From the NCBI RefSeq assembly GCF_052065415.1, contig NZ_JBQHUB010000005.1, forward strand, positions 72,430 to 136,429: DNA of 64,000 bases. The letters are read 5' to 3'. The notes beneath the pieces are model-generated. The model saw only the letters and a program-made list of their open reading frames with translations, had not been told where the DNA came from and made no database searches. Both the position numbers and the translations under genes were made by a program. Within the stretch, counting starts at the first letter, position 1. Every line of letters starts with the position of its first letter. Shown here in pieces: positions 6,454 through 14,595 of the stretch. Origin of the DNA: Pseudoflavonifractor_A sp022772585 (GTDB lineage Bacteria > Bacillota > Clostridia > Oscillospirales > Oscillospiraceae).

Positions 6454-7806
6454 TCAAATATTCCGGTGCAGAACTGTTACTTGGGTAATAACATCCCGCA
6501 AACGATCTTCCCCCACCTGATAGTTCAGAACATCATCGGGTGTATCACAAATTTTCTCCTGTTCTCCATTTGTAAGAGCAATGCAGTACTTATCTCCGTA
6601 AAAACAGACGCCATATTGCAGACCCTTCCAGACAAAGACAGGCTCTCCACCGCGAATAATACATTCTTTGAAATTTGATATGGTTTTGAAGTGATTCTCT
6701 TCATCGGAATTAAAAGTATATTTCATGACAGCACCTCTAAAAGCCTTAAACTCTGGTGCGCCATCGGGATATTCATCGCGCCAGTAATTCGTATGTGGCT
6801 TTTCAAAATTAGGGACACCTTTTCTGGGAGATTCCCAATTGATTTTATGGTCGTGTGGGTTGGAGTGAAATTTGGGATTGGGGTTTGTAGTATGGTGCCT
6901 TTCCGCAACTGCTCTACCATCATTTCCAATTTTCGTCTCAACCTTTGACCCATCCTTGGCATAGGTGACTTTGATTTCTCCGGGTTTTCCAATCAAACGG
7001 TAGTCCTCGGGCTTGGATGGTTTCCACTCTCCGCCGTATGCGCTGCCGCCTCCTTTACCGATCAGGTACGGCTCCATTATATCACAAGGTTTTGGGTAAG
7101 CACCGCCAATTTTGAAAGATTCTAAGTCTTCTTTCTGAAATCTCCGCTCATAGCTCATGTATTTCCACGAACTGCGCTCGTAATCCACGTACACGATGTC
7201 TCCCTGCATTTCAGGGAAAGGCGTATTGTAGCAGATGATCTTCTCCGGCTCAATACGCCGCAGCATTTCATTGTAGCCGGCCATGAACCATTCTTTCTGG
7301 TCGCGGCGGTTATCATGCTCAGATGCCATATAAGTGGAAACGGCAACGATGCTGCCTTTTTCGATTCCCTCAAAACAGAAATCAAAGGTGGATTCATCGC
7401 CCCAGTTTACCGTGGGGATGACACGGATTCCTTTGGACGCCCAGTAGGCGCCGCACCAGCGGTTGCGGAACACGTTGTAAAGCTGCATAACGGGCGCCAT
7501 TTCCAGATACATACTGAAATCAGGGGAAAGTGCCGCCCGATAACGGGAAAGCTTCTCGATGTCATTGTCGGGGTTCTTCCAAACCCGCTCGAAACGGTAG
7601 TCGTACAGGAAGAAATGCACCATGCGGTCGAGGTGGTTTTGATCCTCCAGATGGGTTTTATCAAACCCAATTAGAAGGAGATCATCGAAGTCACCTGGTT
7701 TTTCCTGAAACTTTGGAATGATGGGAATTTGTAGTTTCCCCTTGCCGGGAAATTGATTGCGGAGCAGGGACTGGCTGGTGCGGTAGTTGTAGTTCTCTTC
7801 GGTCAT
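6454..7806 (-). CDS. DUF4417 protein fused to toxin-like and immunity-like C-terminal segments
   Basis: 450 aa from the ATG at 7806 (AGGAGG 6 nt upstream). Residues ~1-245 match the DUF4417 pattern found on phages and mobile elements (HFFLYDYRFERVWKNPD; IPTVNWGDESTFDFCF; VAVSTYMASEH). After a Gly-rich hinge (GKGGGSAYGGEWKP) comes a ~100-residue basic, His/Pro/Asn-rich segment (AERHHTTNPNPKFHSNPHDH) like polymorphic-toxin C-termini. The last 90 residues (from MKYTFNSDEENHF) read like a separate immunity-type protein and have their own ATG at 6726 preceded by AGAGGT. So the gene may be a fusion, or may give a second product from the internal start. Enzymatic activity unknown. Confidence 0.65.
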   Translation of the reverse strand: MTEENYNYRTSQSLLRNQFPGKGKLQIPIIPKFQEKPGDFDDLLLIGFDKTHLEDQNHLDRMVHFFLYDYRFERVWKNPDNDIEKLSRYRAALSPDFSMYLEMAPVMQLYNVFRNRWCGAYWASKGIRVIPTVNWGDESTFDFCFEGIEKGSIVAVSTYMASEHDNRRDQKEWFMAGYNEMLRRIEPEKIICYNTPFPEMQGDIVYVDYERSSWKYMSYERRFQKEDLESFKIGGAYPKPCDIMEPYLIGKGGGSAYGGEWKPSKPEDYRLIGKPGEIKVTYAKDGSKVETKIGNDGRAVAERHHTTNPNPKFHSNPHDHKINWESPRKGVPNFEKPHTNYWRDEYPDGAPEFKAFRGAVMKYTFNSDEENHFKTISNFKECIIRGGEPVFVWKGLQYGVCFYGDKYCIALTNGEQEKICDTPDDVLNYQVGEDRLRDVITQVTVLHRNI

Positions 7807-7924
7807 ATGGAACCTCCTATGCATAGTAAGGAACAAGTCCTCCTATATATCGGCTCCAAAACAGAGAAAATTGCACGTTTCCGTGCAACAAAACCAAAAA
7901 AATTTTGAAAATCAGCAATATAAA

Positions 7925-7957
7925 CAAAAAAACAAGAGAGTTCTTTGTAGAACTCTC
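7925..7957 (-). terminator. Hairpin terminator between tRNA-Pro and the DUF4417 gene
   Basis: GAGAGTTC TTTGTA GAACTCTC on the plus strand, with a poly-A tract (poly-T on minus) to its left. Its GAGTTC/GAACTC design recalls the cassette-module hairpins. The 7807-8093 interval holds no convincing gene. Confidence 0.65.
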
Positions 7958-8093
7958 CTGTGTCAGGTGACTTCAATCCGGATATTTTCGTTTCGTCCCA
8001 GGTCAAAAACCGACCGCGAATCCAGCGGAGCGAATCGCGGTTCGGAAGCGGGGAGCAGCAGAATGAGCGCACGATGAGTTTTTAATGCGAAGC

Positions 8094-8133
8094 AAAAAAA
8101 CTCGTCGCAAGCGATATGACGCTTGCGACGAGT
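8094..8133 (-). terminator. tRNA-Pro terminator
   Basis: Perfect 14-bp stem (ACTCGTCGCAAGCG / CGCTTGCGACGAGT) directly 3' of the tRNA on the minus strand, followed by seven T. Confidence 0.9.
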
Positions 8134-8210
8134 TGGTCGGAGTGGCGGGATTCGAACCCGCGGCCTCTTGGACCCGAACCAAGCGCGATACCAAGCTTCG
8201 CCACACCCCG
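8134..8210 (-). tRNA. tRNA-Pro (anticodon CGG), CCA encoded
   Basis: On the minus strand a complete cloverleaf: acceptor CGGGGTG/CACTCCG, anticodon stem CTTGG/CCAAG around loop TTCGGGT (anticodon CGG), T-loop GGTTCGAATCC, and an encoded 3' CCA. tRNA genes are common integration sites, and the cassette islet lies just downstream of it. Confidence 0.95.
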
Positions 8211-8286
8211 GAAACGTACTTGTAAAGTATACTCGCAATTACTTCGCTTGTCAAGCGCTTTCGCATGTTATTGGCAATTCCTGTAA

Positions 8287-8324
8287 CAGGTCCGCCCACA
8301 TCTATACTGACGTGGGCGGACCTG
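8287..8324 (-). terminator. Hairpin after the GGDEF gene
   Basis: 13-bp stem CAGGTCCGCCCAC / GTGGGCGGACCTG just after the stop of the diguanylate-cyclase gene; the T tract is poor, so efficiency is uncertain. Confidence 0.55.
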
Positions 8325-8329
8325 CTGTA

Positions 8330-10417
8330 TCAGTTGGTTTGCTCCGAAGTCAGATCCGCATAGAAGCTCACCCTGCCCCGCCCGCTGCGTTTGGAGTGAT
8401 AGAGCGCCTGATCCGCTTTGCGCAGCAGATCGTCGAACTCCACACCGTCCCTGGGATAAAAGGCCACACCGATACTTCCGCTGACCTCCAGGGGCTGATC
8501 ACACTGGTCGATGCGGATGCTCTGACTGCACAGCTGCCCCAGCTTGCTTTGGGTAAAGACCGGGTCCCCCATGTTCTTCATGACCACCAGGAACTCATCC
8601 CCGCCGAACCGGGAGACGATGTCATCCGGGCGGAACAGGCCGCGCACATTTCGTCCAAACCGGATCAGGATCTGGTCGCCGGCCTCATGTCCTAAGGTAT
8701 CGTTGAGGTCCTTGAAGTGGTCGATATCCATAAAGGCCACCGTGAGCGGCACCGCTCCATCCCGCCCCTCCCGCAGCAGTTCTTCAAAGAGGACGTGGGC
8801 CCCCGCCCGGTTGCACAGCTGGGTCAGAGCGTCGGTATTAGCCCGTTTCTGCCACTCGGTGGCCTCGCTTTTGATCCGGTTGATGTTGGTCAGCCTGCCC
8901 ACATATCCCAGTTCCCGGGTCCGGTCTCTCCGGTCCAGCAGGAGATGGAGGGTCAGATGGAACCAGGACCGGCTCCCATCCGGCAGCGGCAGACGCAGAT
9001 CCATCTCCAGTTCAGGAACGGCCCAGCTCAGGCTCTGCCGCTTCTCCTCCAGCTGTTCATATTCCTCCGGGAAAAGCATGCGGGGAGAGGAATGATACCT
9101 CTCATAATCCTGCATATAGGCGGGGATCTGGAATACCTTGCAGAATTTTTCACTGAATTCCATGGAGTCGAAGAGGGCGTTGTAAGTAAAGATCATGTCC
9201 TCTGAGAGCTCGGCCATGACCCGGTATTTCTCCTGCTCCAGCTCGAAGAGCGTCTGGGCGTCAGTGCTGGCCTCCTCCCGGCGGGCCGGCCGCACAAGGC
9301 CCGGCTCCTTTCCGCCCGCACCGCCGCCGTCCTGCTCTGCCTCCCCTTTCAGCTCCATCAGCAGGCGTGGCGCCACTCTCCGCAGAGAGGTAAGGATCTT
9401 GGGATTGAAAGCGCCGCACTCGCCGTCCAGGATCATGCGGATCGCTTCCTCTGCCTCATAGGCCGGCTTATAGACCCGGTTGCTGATCAGCGCCTCATAC
9501 ACGTCGGCAATGGCCACCGCCTGGACCCAGATAGGGATCTCCTCTCCCTTCAGGCCGTCCGGATAACCACGGCCGTCCCACCGCTCATGGTGGTGGCGGC
9601 AGATGTCGTAGCAATAGCTGTGGACATGGTCGCCCTGGGTAAAGCTGATATGGGTCACCAGTTCTCCGCCATAGACCGTGTGCGCTTTGATCTGCTCGAA
9701 TTCCTCACCGGTGAGCCGCCCGTTCTTATTCAGAAGCGCGTCAGGTACCGCGGCCTTGCCGATATCATGCATGACGGACAGGTCGGAGATCTGCTTCACC
9801 TGCTCCTGATCCAGCCCGTATTCCGGCCAGAACTCCATCACGTCCTCCAGCAGCAGGCGGGTCACCTCCCGCACCCGGCGCACATGGACCTCGGAGGAGC
9901 AGTCCCGGAACTCGATAGCGGCGCTCAGCGTCTCCACGATAGACTTGTTGGTCTGCCGGAGCTGATGCTCCCGCTCCCGGATGTGGGCGGTCTGCTCCCG
10001 GACCACCCGCTCCAATTCGAAGCGGTGGGCGTAGAGCTCTACCACACTGTCCACCCTGCGGCGGACCACCTCCGGCCGGAAGGGCTTCTCGACCACGTCC
10101 ATGACGCCCAGCTCATAGGCCATCGCCAGGTTCTCCGTCTTCCCCTCCTCAATGATCAGGAAGACCGGGATGCTCTTCAGCCATCCCCTGTCCCCCATGG
10201 TGCGCAGCACCTCAAGACCCCCGATCCCGGGCATATCAATGTCCAGCAGGATCAGTGCCAGCCGGGAGAAACAGCCCTCGATCAGCTGAAGGGCCTCGTT
10301 GCCGTCGGCCGCCTCAATCACCTGATAGGCGGAGCCGAGCAGTCCACGCAGCGTGGACCGGTGATGGGCCTGGTCGTCCACCACCAAAACCGTCTGTCTG
10401 TCCTGCAAAACATTCAC
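8330..10417 (-). CDS. Response regulator with HD-GYP, PAS and GGDEF domains (c-di-GMP turnover)
   Basis: About 695 aa from a GTG at 10417 (or TTG at 10408) next to AGGAAGGGAG; there is no good ATG. Order: REC domain at residues ~5-125 (VLVVDDQ, phospho-acceptor Asp in LILLDIDMPG), a coiled linker, an HD-GYP phosphodiesterase at ~150-345 (MHDIGK; HHHERWDGRGYPDG), a PAS-like sensor at ~400-520, and a C-terminal GGDEF diguanylate cyclase (RFGGDEFLVV, preceded by AFMDIDHFKDLND). HD-GYP breaks down and GGDEF makes cyclic di-GMP, so both opposing activities sit in one phosphorylatable protein. No histidine kinase lies alongside. Which activity dominates cannot be told from sequence. Confidence 0.9.
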   Translation of the reverse strand: MNVLQDRQTVLVVDDQAHHRSTLRGLLGSAYQVIEAADGNEALQLIEGCFSRLALILLDIDMPGIGGLEVLRTMGDRGWLKSIPVFLIIEEGKTENLAMAYELGVMDVVEKPFRPEVVRRRVDSVVELYAHRFELERVVREQTAHIREREHQLRQTNKSIVETLSAAIEFRDCSSEVHVRRVREVTRLLLEDVMEFWPEYGLDQEQVKQISDLSVMHDIGKAAVPDALLNKNGRLTGEEFEQIKAHTVYGGELVTHISFTQGDHVHSYCYDICRHHHERWDGRGYPDGLKGEEIPIWVQAVAIADVYEALISNRVYKPAYEAEEAIRMILDGECGAFNPKILTSLRRVAPRLLMELKGEAEQDGGGAGGKEPGLVRPARREEASTDAQTLFELEQEKYRVMAELSEDMIFTYNALFDSMEFSEKFCKVFQIPAYMQDYERYHSSPRMLFPEEYEQLEEKRQSLSWAVPELEMDLRLPLPDGSRSWFHLTLHLLLDRRDRTRELGYVGRLTNINRIKSEATEWQKRANTDALTQLCNRAGAHVLFEELLREGRDGAVPLTVAFMDIDHFKDLNDTLGHEAGDQILIRFGRNVRGLFRPDDIVSRFGGDEFLVVMKNMGDPVFTQSKLGQLCSQSIRIDQCDQPLEVSGSIGVAFYPRDGVEFDDLLRKADQALYHSKRSGRGRVSFYADLTSEQTN

Positions 10418-10561
10418 TCCCTTCCTGTATCCGCTGTTTCCCGGATTTGCGCTCCGTTCTCTCTCGTATATATGGCGCCGCAACAGAGGTTAGTTATCAT
10501 TATTTTACCTGATTCAGCCAAAATTTGCAAGTCAAATTGCTTCATCGATCACCCGTGATGC

Positions 10562-10593
10562 AAAAGGCGTCCCCTTTTGCAAAAGGGGACGCC
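10562..10593 (-). terminator. Terminator of the radical-SAM/DUF2344 operon
   Basis: Perfect 13-bp stem GGCGTCCCCTTTT / AAAAGGGGACGCC with minus-strand TTTT, just downstream of the DUF2344 stop. Confidence 0.8.
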
Positions 10594-10599
10594 CGGTTC

Positions 10600-11271
10600 C
10601 TATATCCAATGATTCCGTTCCTCGTCCAGCACTGCCCGGCGGTGGAAGGAGACAAAATCGGGGGCCGCGTCAGGACACTCCTGCCGGATGGCCGCCACGA
10701 TGAGCTCCGGGTTCAGGCCCGGATTCTGGGCCTTCAGGACCAGGTCCAGCGTGACGCTGTCCCGCCGCTCCTCCACGGTGGCGCTGGCGATGAGGGGGAT
10801 GAGATCCACTTCGGTAAAGCCGCTTTTGGCCTTTTTGGACTTTTTGCGCATCACCAGGCTCTCCCGGTTCAGCAGCTCCTGGATGGCAGTATCCGCCCCG
10901 AAGGGAGCGCCCGCCTCATACTCCAGGGTCACGATATAATTGACGTAGGCCAGGTCCTTTACCGGCCGCACCGCCTCATAGCAGCGGCTCACCGTGATAC
11001 CGGCGGGGAGTACCGCGTTCATCCGCTCAGGCACCTGCTCCAGAGCCGGGTCCTCCCCCAGGATCTGACACTCCAGCACTTCGCAGGCGCTGGAATATCC
11101 CACCGACAGCGGCAGCGGAATGGAAACGAAGGCATGGGGATTGAAGCCCTCTGTGTGCTTGATGGGGATGCCCGCCCGGAGGAAGGCCCGCTGGAAGGTC
11201 CGCATCAGGTCCAGATGGGAGATAAATTTGGCAGTATCGCTCTTGGAAAAGGCCAGTCTATGGGTGATCAC
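10600..11271 (-). CDS. DUF2344 / TIGR03936 radical-SAM partner protein
   Basis: About 223 aa from the GTG at 11271, with GGAGG ten bases upstream; the longer frame upstream is Arg-rich shadow. The N-terminus THRLAFSKSDTAKFISHLDL and RTFQRAFLRAGIPIKHTEGF is diagnostic for the family that occurs fused to, or beside, TIGR03960-type radical SAM proteins. It sits 44 nt after such a gene. The pair is suspected of acting in RNA modification or maturation because relatives are linked to ribonuclease G and ribosomal protein L21/L27 genes; the exact reaction is unknown. Confidence 0.85.
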   Translation of the reverse strand: MITHRLAFSKSDTAKFISHLDLMRTFQRAFLRAGIPIKHTEGFNPHAFVSIPLPLSVGYSSACEVLECQILGEDPALEQVPERMNAVLPAGITVSRCYEAVRPVKDLAYVNYIVTLEYEAGAPFGADTAIQELLNRESLVMRKKSKKAKSGFTEVDLIPLIASATVEERRDSVTLDLVLKAQNPGLNPELIVAAIRQECPDAAPDFVSFHRRAVLDEERNHWI

Positions 11272-11315
11272 AGGCGCAACGCCTCCTTGGTTGGTTGATT
11301 GGCGGACGGCGGGGC

Positions 11316-13157
11316 TCAGATCTCCGCGTCGCACACGCCGCCGGGATACAGCTTGTCTGCGCCGCAGCCCATGCACTGCTTCCGGCAGTCGGGGGTGATG
11401 ACCCCCTTGTAGGCCTGCTCCCGCTCACGCCACAAAAACCGGGTGCTGACCCCCACGGAGGTGGTGCTCCAGGGCAGGACCTCCTCCCGGTCCCGGGCGC
11501 GGTTGGCATAAAACGCCGGATCGATGCCGCACTCGGCAAAGGCCTCCATCCAGCGGCCGTAGTCGAAATACTCATCCCAGGTGTCGAACTTGGCGCCCTT
11601 GCGCCAGGCGGTCTCCAGCACGTCGGCCAGGCGGCGGTCGCCCCGGGCGAACACGGCCTCCAGCACGCTGGTCTCCGGGTCGTGCCAGTGGTAGGCGATG
11701 GACCGGCCCCGCATATTGTCCCGCAGCAGCTTCACCCGGCGCTCATACTCCTCCCGGCTGATCTGGGGCTCCCACTGGAAGGCGGTGTGGGGCTTGGGCA
11801 CGAAGAAGGCGGTGGACACCGTGATCTTCACCCCCCGGCTGCGGTTGGGGGTCACCTCCCGCCAGGTGCGGTAGACCTTTTCGGCCAGGTCGGCGATGCC
11901 CAGCACGTCCTCATCGGTCTCGGTGGGCAGGCCCAGCATGAAGTAGAGCTTCACCGTAGACCAGCCGCCGGCAAAGGCGGTGCGGCAGAAATTGAGGATA
12001 TCCTCCTCGGTGACGTTTTTATTGATCACGTCCCGCAGGCGCTGGGTGCCCGCCTCGGGTGCGAAGGTCAGGCCGCTCTTGCGTCCGTGCTGCAGCCGTT
12101 CCATCAGGCTCCAGGAGAAATTGTCCGCCCGGAGGGAGGGCAGGGACAGGTTCACGCCGTTGGGGTCGCACCACTCCTGCAGCCCGTCGCACAGGTCCAG
12201 CAGGCGGCGGTAGTCGCTGGTGGACAGGGACGAAAGGGTCATCTCCTGATAACCGGAGTTCTTGCAGGCCTCGATGCCCTGGCGGACCAGCAGCGCCGGG
12301 TCCTTGGAGCGGACGGGCCGGTAGGCGTATCCCGCCTGACAGAACCGGCAGCCCCGGATGCAGCCCCGGAACACCTCCAGCATCACCCGGTCGTGGACGA
12401 TCTCGGTGGAAGGCACGATGTTCTTCACCGGGAAGTAGGACCGGTTCAGGTCCTGTACGATGCGCTTGGTCACCACGGCAGGGGCGCCGTGGGTGGGGGC
12501 AATGGACTTGACCGTCCCGTCGTCGTTGTACGCCACATCGTAAAGGGAGGGAACGTAGAGTCCGGGGATCTGGGCGGCGGCCACCAGCAGCTCTTCCTTG
12601 CTCCAGCACTCCTCCTTGGCCCGGCGGTAGAGCTCGATGAGCTCCACCGTCACGTCCTCCCCCTCGCCCAGGGAAAAGATATCGATAAAGGGGGCCAGGG
12701 GCTCGGCGTTGAAGGCACAGGTGCCGCCGGCGATGACCAGGGGAGCCAGCTCATCCCGGTCCTCGCTGCGCAGGGCCAGCCCCGCCAGGTCCAGCATGTT
12801 GAGCACATTGGTATAGGCCATCTCATAGCCCAGGGAGAAGCCGATGATATCAAAGTCCGCGATGGAATCGCCGCTCTCCAGACCGTAGAGCGGGATGCTC
12901 TCCCGGCGCATCTCCTCCTCCATGTCTCCCCAGGGGGCGAACACCCGCTCGCACCAGACCCCGTCCATCTCGTTCATCACTCCGTAGAGGATGCGCACGC
13001 CCAGGTTGGACATGCCGATCTCATAGGTATCGGGGAAGCACAGGGCCACACGGATATCCACCTGAGCCCGGTCCTTGACCACCGCATTATATTCGCCGCC
13101 GGTATAGCGCGCAGGCTTCTGCACCCGGGGCAGGATATGTTCCAAAGTACGATTCAT
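11316..13157 (-). CDS. B12-binding-like radical SAM protein (TIGR03960 family)
   Basis: 613 aa. The N-terminal part (~30-215) resembles a degenerate cobalamin-binding Rossmann domain (VALCFPDTYEIGMSNLGV). The radical SAM core follows with the cluster motif CIRGCRFC (Cys266, Cys270, Cys273) and glycine-rich SAM-binding segments (TFAPEAGTQRLRDVINK). A C-terminal CRKQCMGCGAD cysteine group may bind another metal. Family length is about 600 aa, so it looks complete. First gene of a two-gene operon with its DUF2344 partner. Function is inferred as RNA- or ribosome-related modification from family context only. Confidence 0.88.
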   Translation of the reverse strand: MNRTLEHILPRVQKPARYTGGEYNAVVKDRAQVDIRVALCFPDTYEIGMSNLGVRILYGVMNEMDGVWCERVFAPWGDMEEEMRRESIPLYGLESGDSIADFDIIGFSLGYEMAYTNVLNMLDLAGLALRSEDRDELAPLVIAGGTCAFNAEPLAPFIDIFSLGEGEDVTVELIELYRRAKEECWSKEELLVAAAQIPGLYVPSLYDVAYNDDGTVKSIAPTHGAPAVVTKRIVQDLNRSYFPVKNIVPSTEIVHDRVMLEVFRGCIRGCRFCQAGYAYRPVRSKDPALLVRQGIEACKNSGYQEMTLSSLSTSDYRRLLDLCDGLQEWCDPNGVNLSLPSLRADNFSWSLMERLQHGRKSGLTFAPEAGTQRLRDVINKNVTEEDILNFCRTAFAGGWSTVKLYFMLGLPTETDEDVLGIADLAEKVYRTWREVTPNRSRGVKITVSTAFFVPKPHTAFQWEPQISREEYERRVKLLRDNMRGRSIAYHWHDPETSVLEAVFARGDRRLADVLETAWRKGAKFDTWDEYFDYGRWMEAFAECGIDPAFYANRARDREEVLPWSTTSVGVSTRFLWREREQAYKGVITPDCRKQCMGCGADKLYPGGVCDAEI

Positions 13158-13259
13158 TCCAGCTACCGTCGCTTTCTCTCACCAGATCATGGCCTTGACA
13201 TCACAGAAAGGCAGTATTTTATTTTACCTGTTTCTGTGTCATATTGCAACCCTGTTCCC

Positions 13260-14375
13260 TCAAAAACCGCCAAAAAGAACCGCCGCACCGGCCAGCACCG
13301 CCAGGAAAGCCAGATTGGCCCCGGTAAATACGGCCAGATAGCGTCCCGCGCTCCCCCGCCCGCCCCGAAGATAGAGTCTCAGGGAGATCAGGCTGGCCAG
13401 CGAGGCCACCGGGGTACCCAGGCCGCCCAGATCGGCGCCCAGCAGCAGGCCCCGCCAGTCCTCTGTGAAACCGGAGAGGAGCACGGCGGCGGGCACATTG
13501 CTGATGACCTGGCTCACCAGGGCGGCGGTGAGGGCGGTGTGGCCCTCCAGCGCCCCGGTGAGCAGGGCGTTGAGCCCCGGGTGGGCCCCCACGTTGCCCG
13601 CGAAAACAAAGAAGCACACAAAGGTGGCCAGCAGGCCGTAGTCCACCCGGGGCAGCAGGTCCCGTCCGGCAGCCAGCAGGGCCAGCAGCACCGCCGCCAG
13701 CAGTACCCACTCGTTTATCACATGGAACACGCACAGCAGGCACAGCCCGAAGAGGGCCGCCATCAGTCCCAGCCGTCCTTTCCGGCGTACCGCGGCCCGC
13801 TCCGGGAAGGTCACCGACAGCGTCACGTCCCGGCCCAGCAGGCAGGCGGCGCACAGCAGCGCCAGGCTCACCAGGGACAGCGGCAGGATGACCGCGAAGA
13901 ACTCCCCCGGCGTCAGGGAAAAGCGGTGGTAGAGGTAGAGGTTCTGGGGGTTGCCCACCGGCGTGGCCATGCTGCCCAGGTTGGCCGCCAGGGTCTGGAG
14001 CACCACCACCGGGATGAGCCGGTCCGTCCGTCCCACCCGCTCCAGCACCAGGATGGCGAAGGGCACAAAGGCGATGAGGGCCACATCGTTGGTCACCAGC
14101 ATGGAGGCGAAGAAGGGCAGCAGCACCAGCAGCAGGGTCAGGGTACGCAGCCGGTGCCGGCCGGACAGCAGCCGCTGGGCCAGTACCTCGAACACGCCGC
14201 AGTCCCGCGCCCCCGCCACCACCGCCATCAGGCTGAAGAGCAGGATGAGCACCCGCAGGTCCACATATCCCAGATAGGCCGCCGACGGCGGCGTCAGCGC
14301 CATGGAGGCCAGCGCGCACATCGCCGACACGCAGAGCACCGGCTCGGCCTGCAGCGCCTTCCGTATCCGTTCCAC
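13260..14375 (-). CDS. SLC13/ArsB-type (citrate transporter-like) membrane permease
   Basis: 371 aa, almost entirely hydrophobic with about ten predicted transmembrane segments. The motifs SMLVTNDVALIAFVPF and GSMATPVGNPQNLYLY correspond to the conserved substrate/ion loops of the ArsB/NhaD/SLC13 (IT) superfamily; SNVPAAVLLSGF is the matching loop in the second half. Closest in style to small YbiR-like anion permeases. Substrate could be a dicarboxylate, another anion or Na+; nothing in the neighbourhood settles it. Confidence 0.8.
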   Translation of the reverse strand: MERIRKALQAEPVLCVSAMCALASMALTPPSAAYLGYVDLRVLILLFSLMAVVAGARDCGVFEVLAQRLLSGRHRLRTLTLLLVLLPFFASMLVTNDVALIAFVPFAILVLERVGRTDRLIPVVVLQTLAANLGSMATPVGNPQNLYLYHRFSLTPGEFFAVILPLSLVSLALLCAACLLGRDVTLSVTFPERAAVRRKGRLGLMAALFGLCLLCVFHVINEWVLLAAVLLALLAAGRDLLPRVDYGLLATFVCFFVFAGNVGAHPGLNALLTGALEGHTALTAALVSQVISNVPAAVLLSGFTEDWRGLLLGADLGGLGTPVASLASLISLRLYLRGGRGSAGRYLAVFTGANLAFLAVLAGAAVLFGGF

Positions 14376-14410
14376 AGCTCTTCCCTCCTCCCCGCCCCTG
14401 ACGGGCAGGC

Positions 14411-14453
14411 GGAACGCCGCCCCACCGAGCGGCGTTCCGGTACTGCTTTTTTC
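14411..14453 (+). other. Hairpin in divergent spacer
   Basis: GGAACGCCGC / GCGGCGTTCC stem with a T run 7 nt later on the plus strand, in the ~220-bp spacer between the divergent permease and HD-hydrolase genes. No plus-strand gene precedes it, so its role as terminator is doubtful; it may cap antisense or leader transcripts. Confidence 0.4.
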
Positions 14454-14595
14454 TACTGCTCAGTCTATCCCATCCCGGCCCGGCGGTCAAGAAGGAACTT
14501 GTCCCTGCCCGGCTCCCGGGCTCTTTCCTTTTTTCTTCCGCTGTGCTATGATAAAAAAACAACCGGAATGATTCCCACAAAAGGAGTGTATCACA

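Noticed and set aside
7963..8238. Minus-strand ORF across tRNA-Pro and its terminator
   Set aside because: It translates through the tRNA gene and terminator stem, so it cannot be a normal protein gene.
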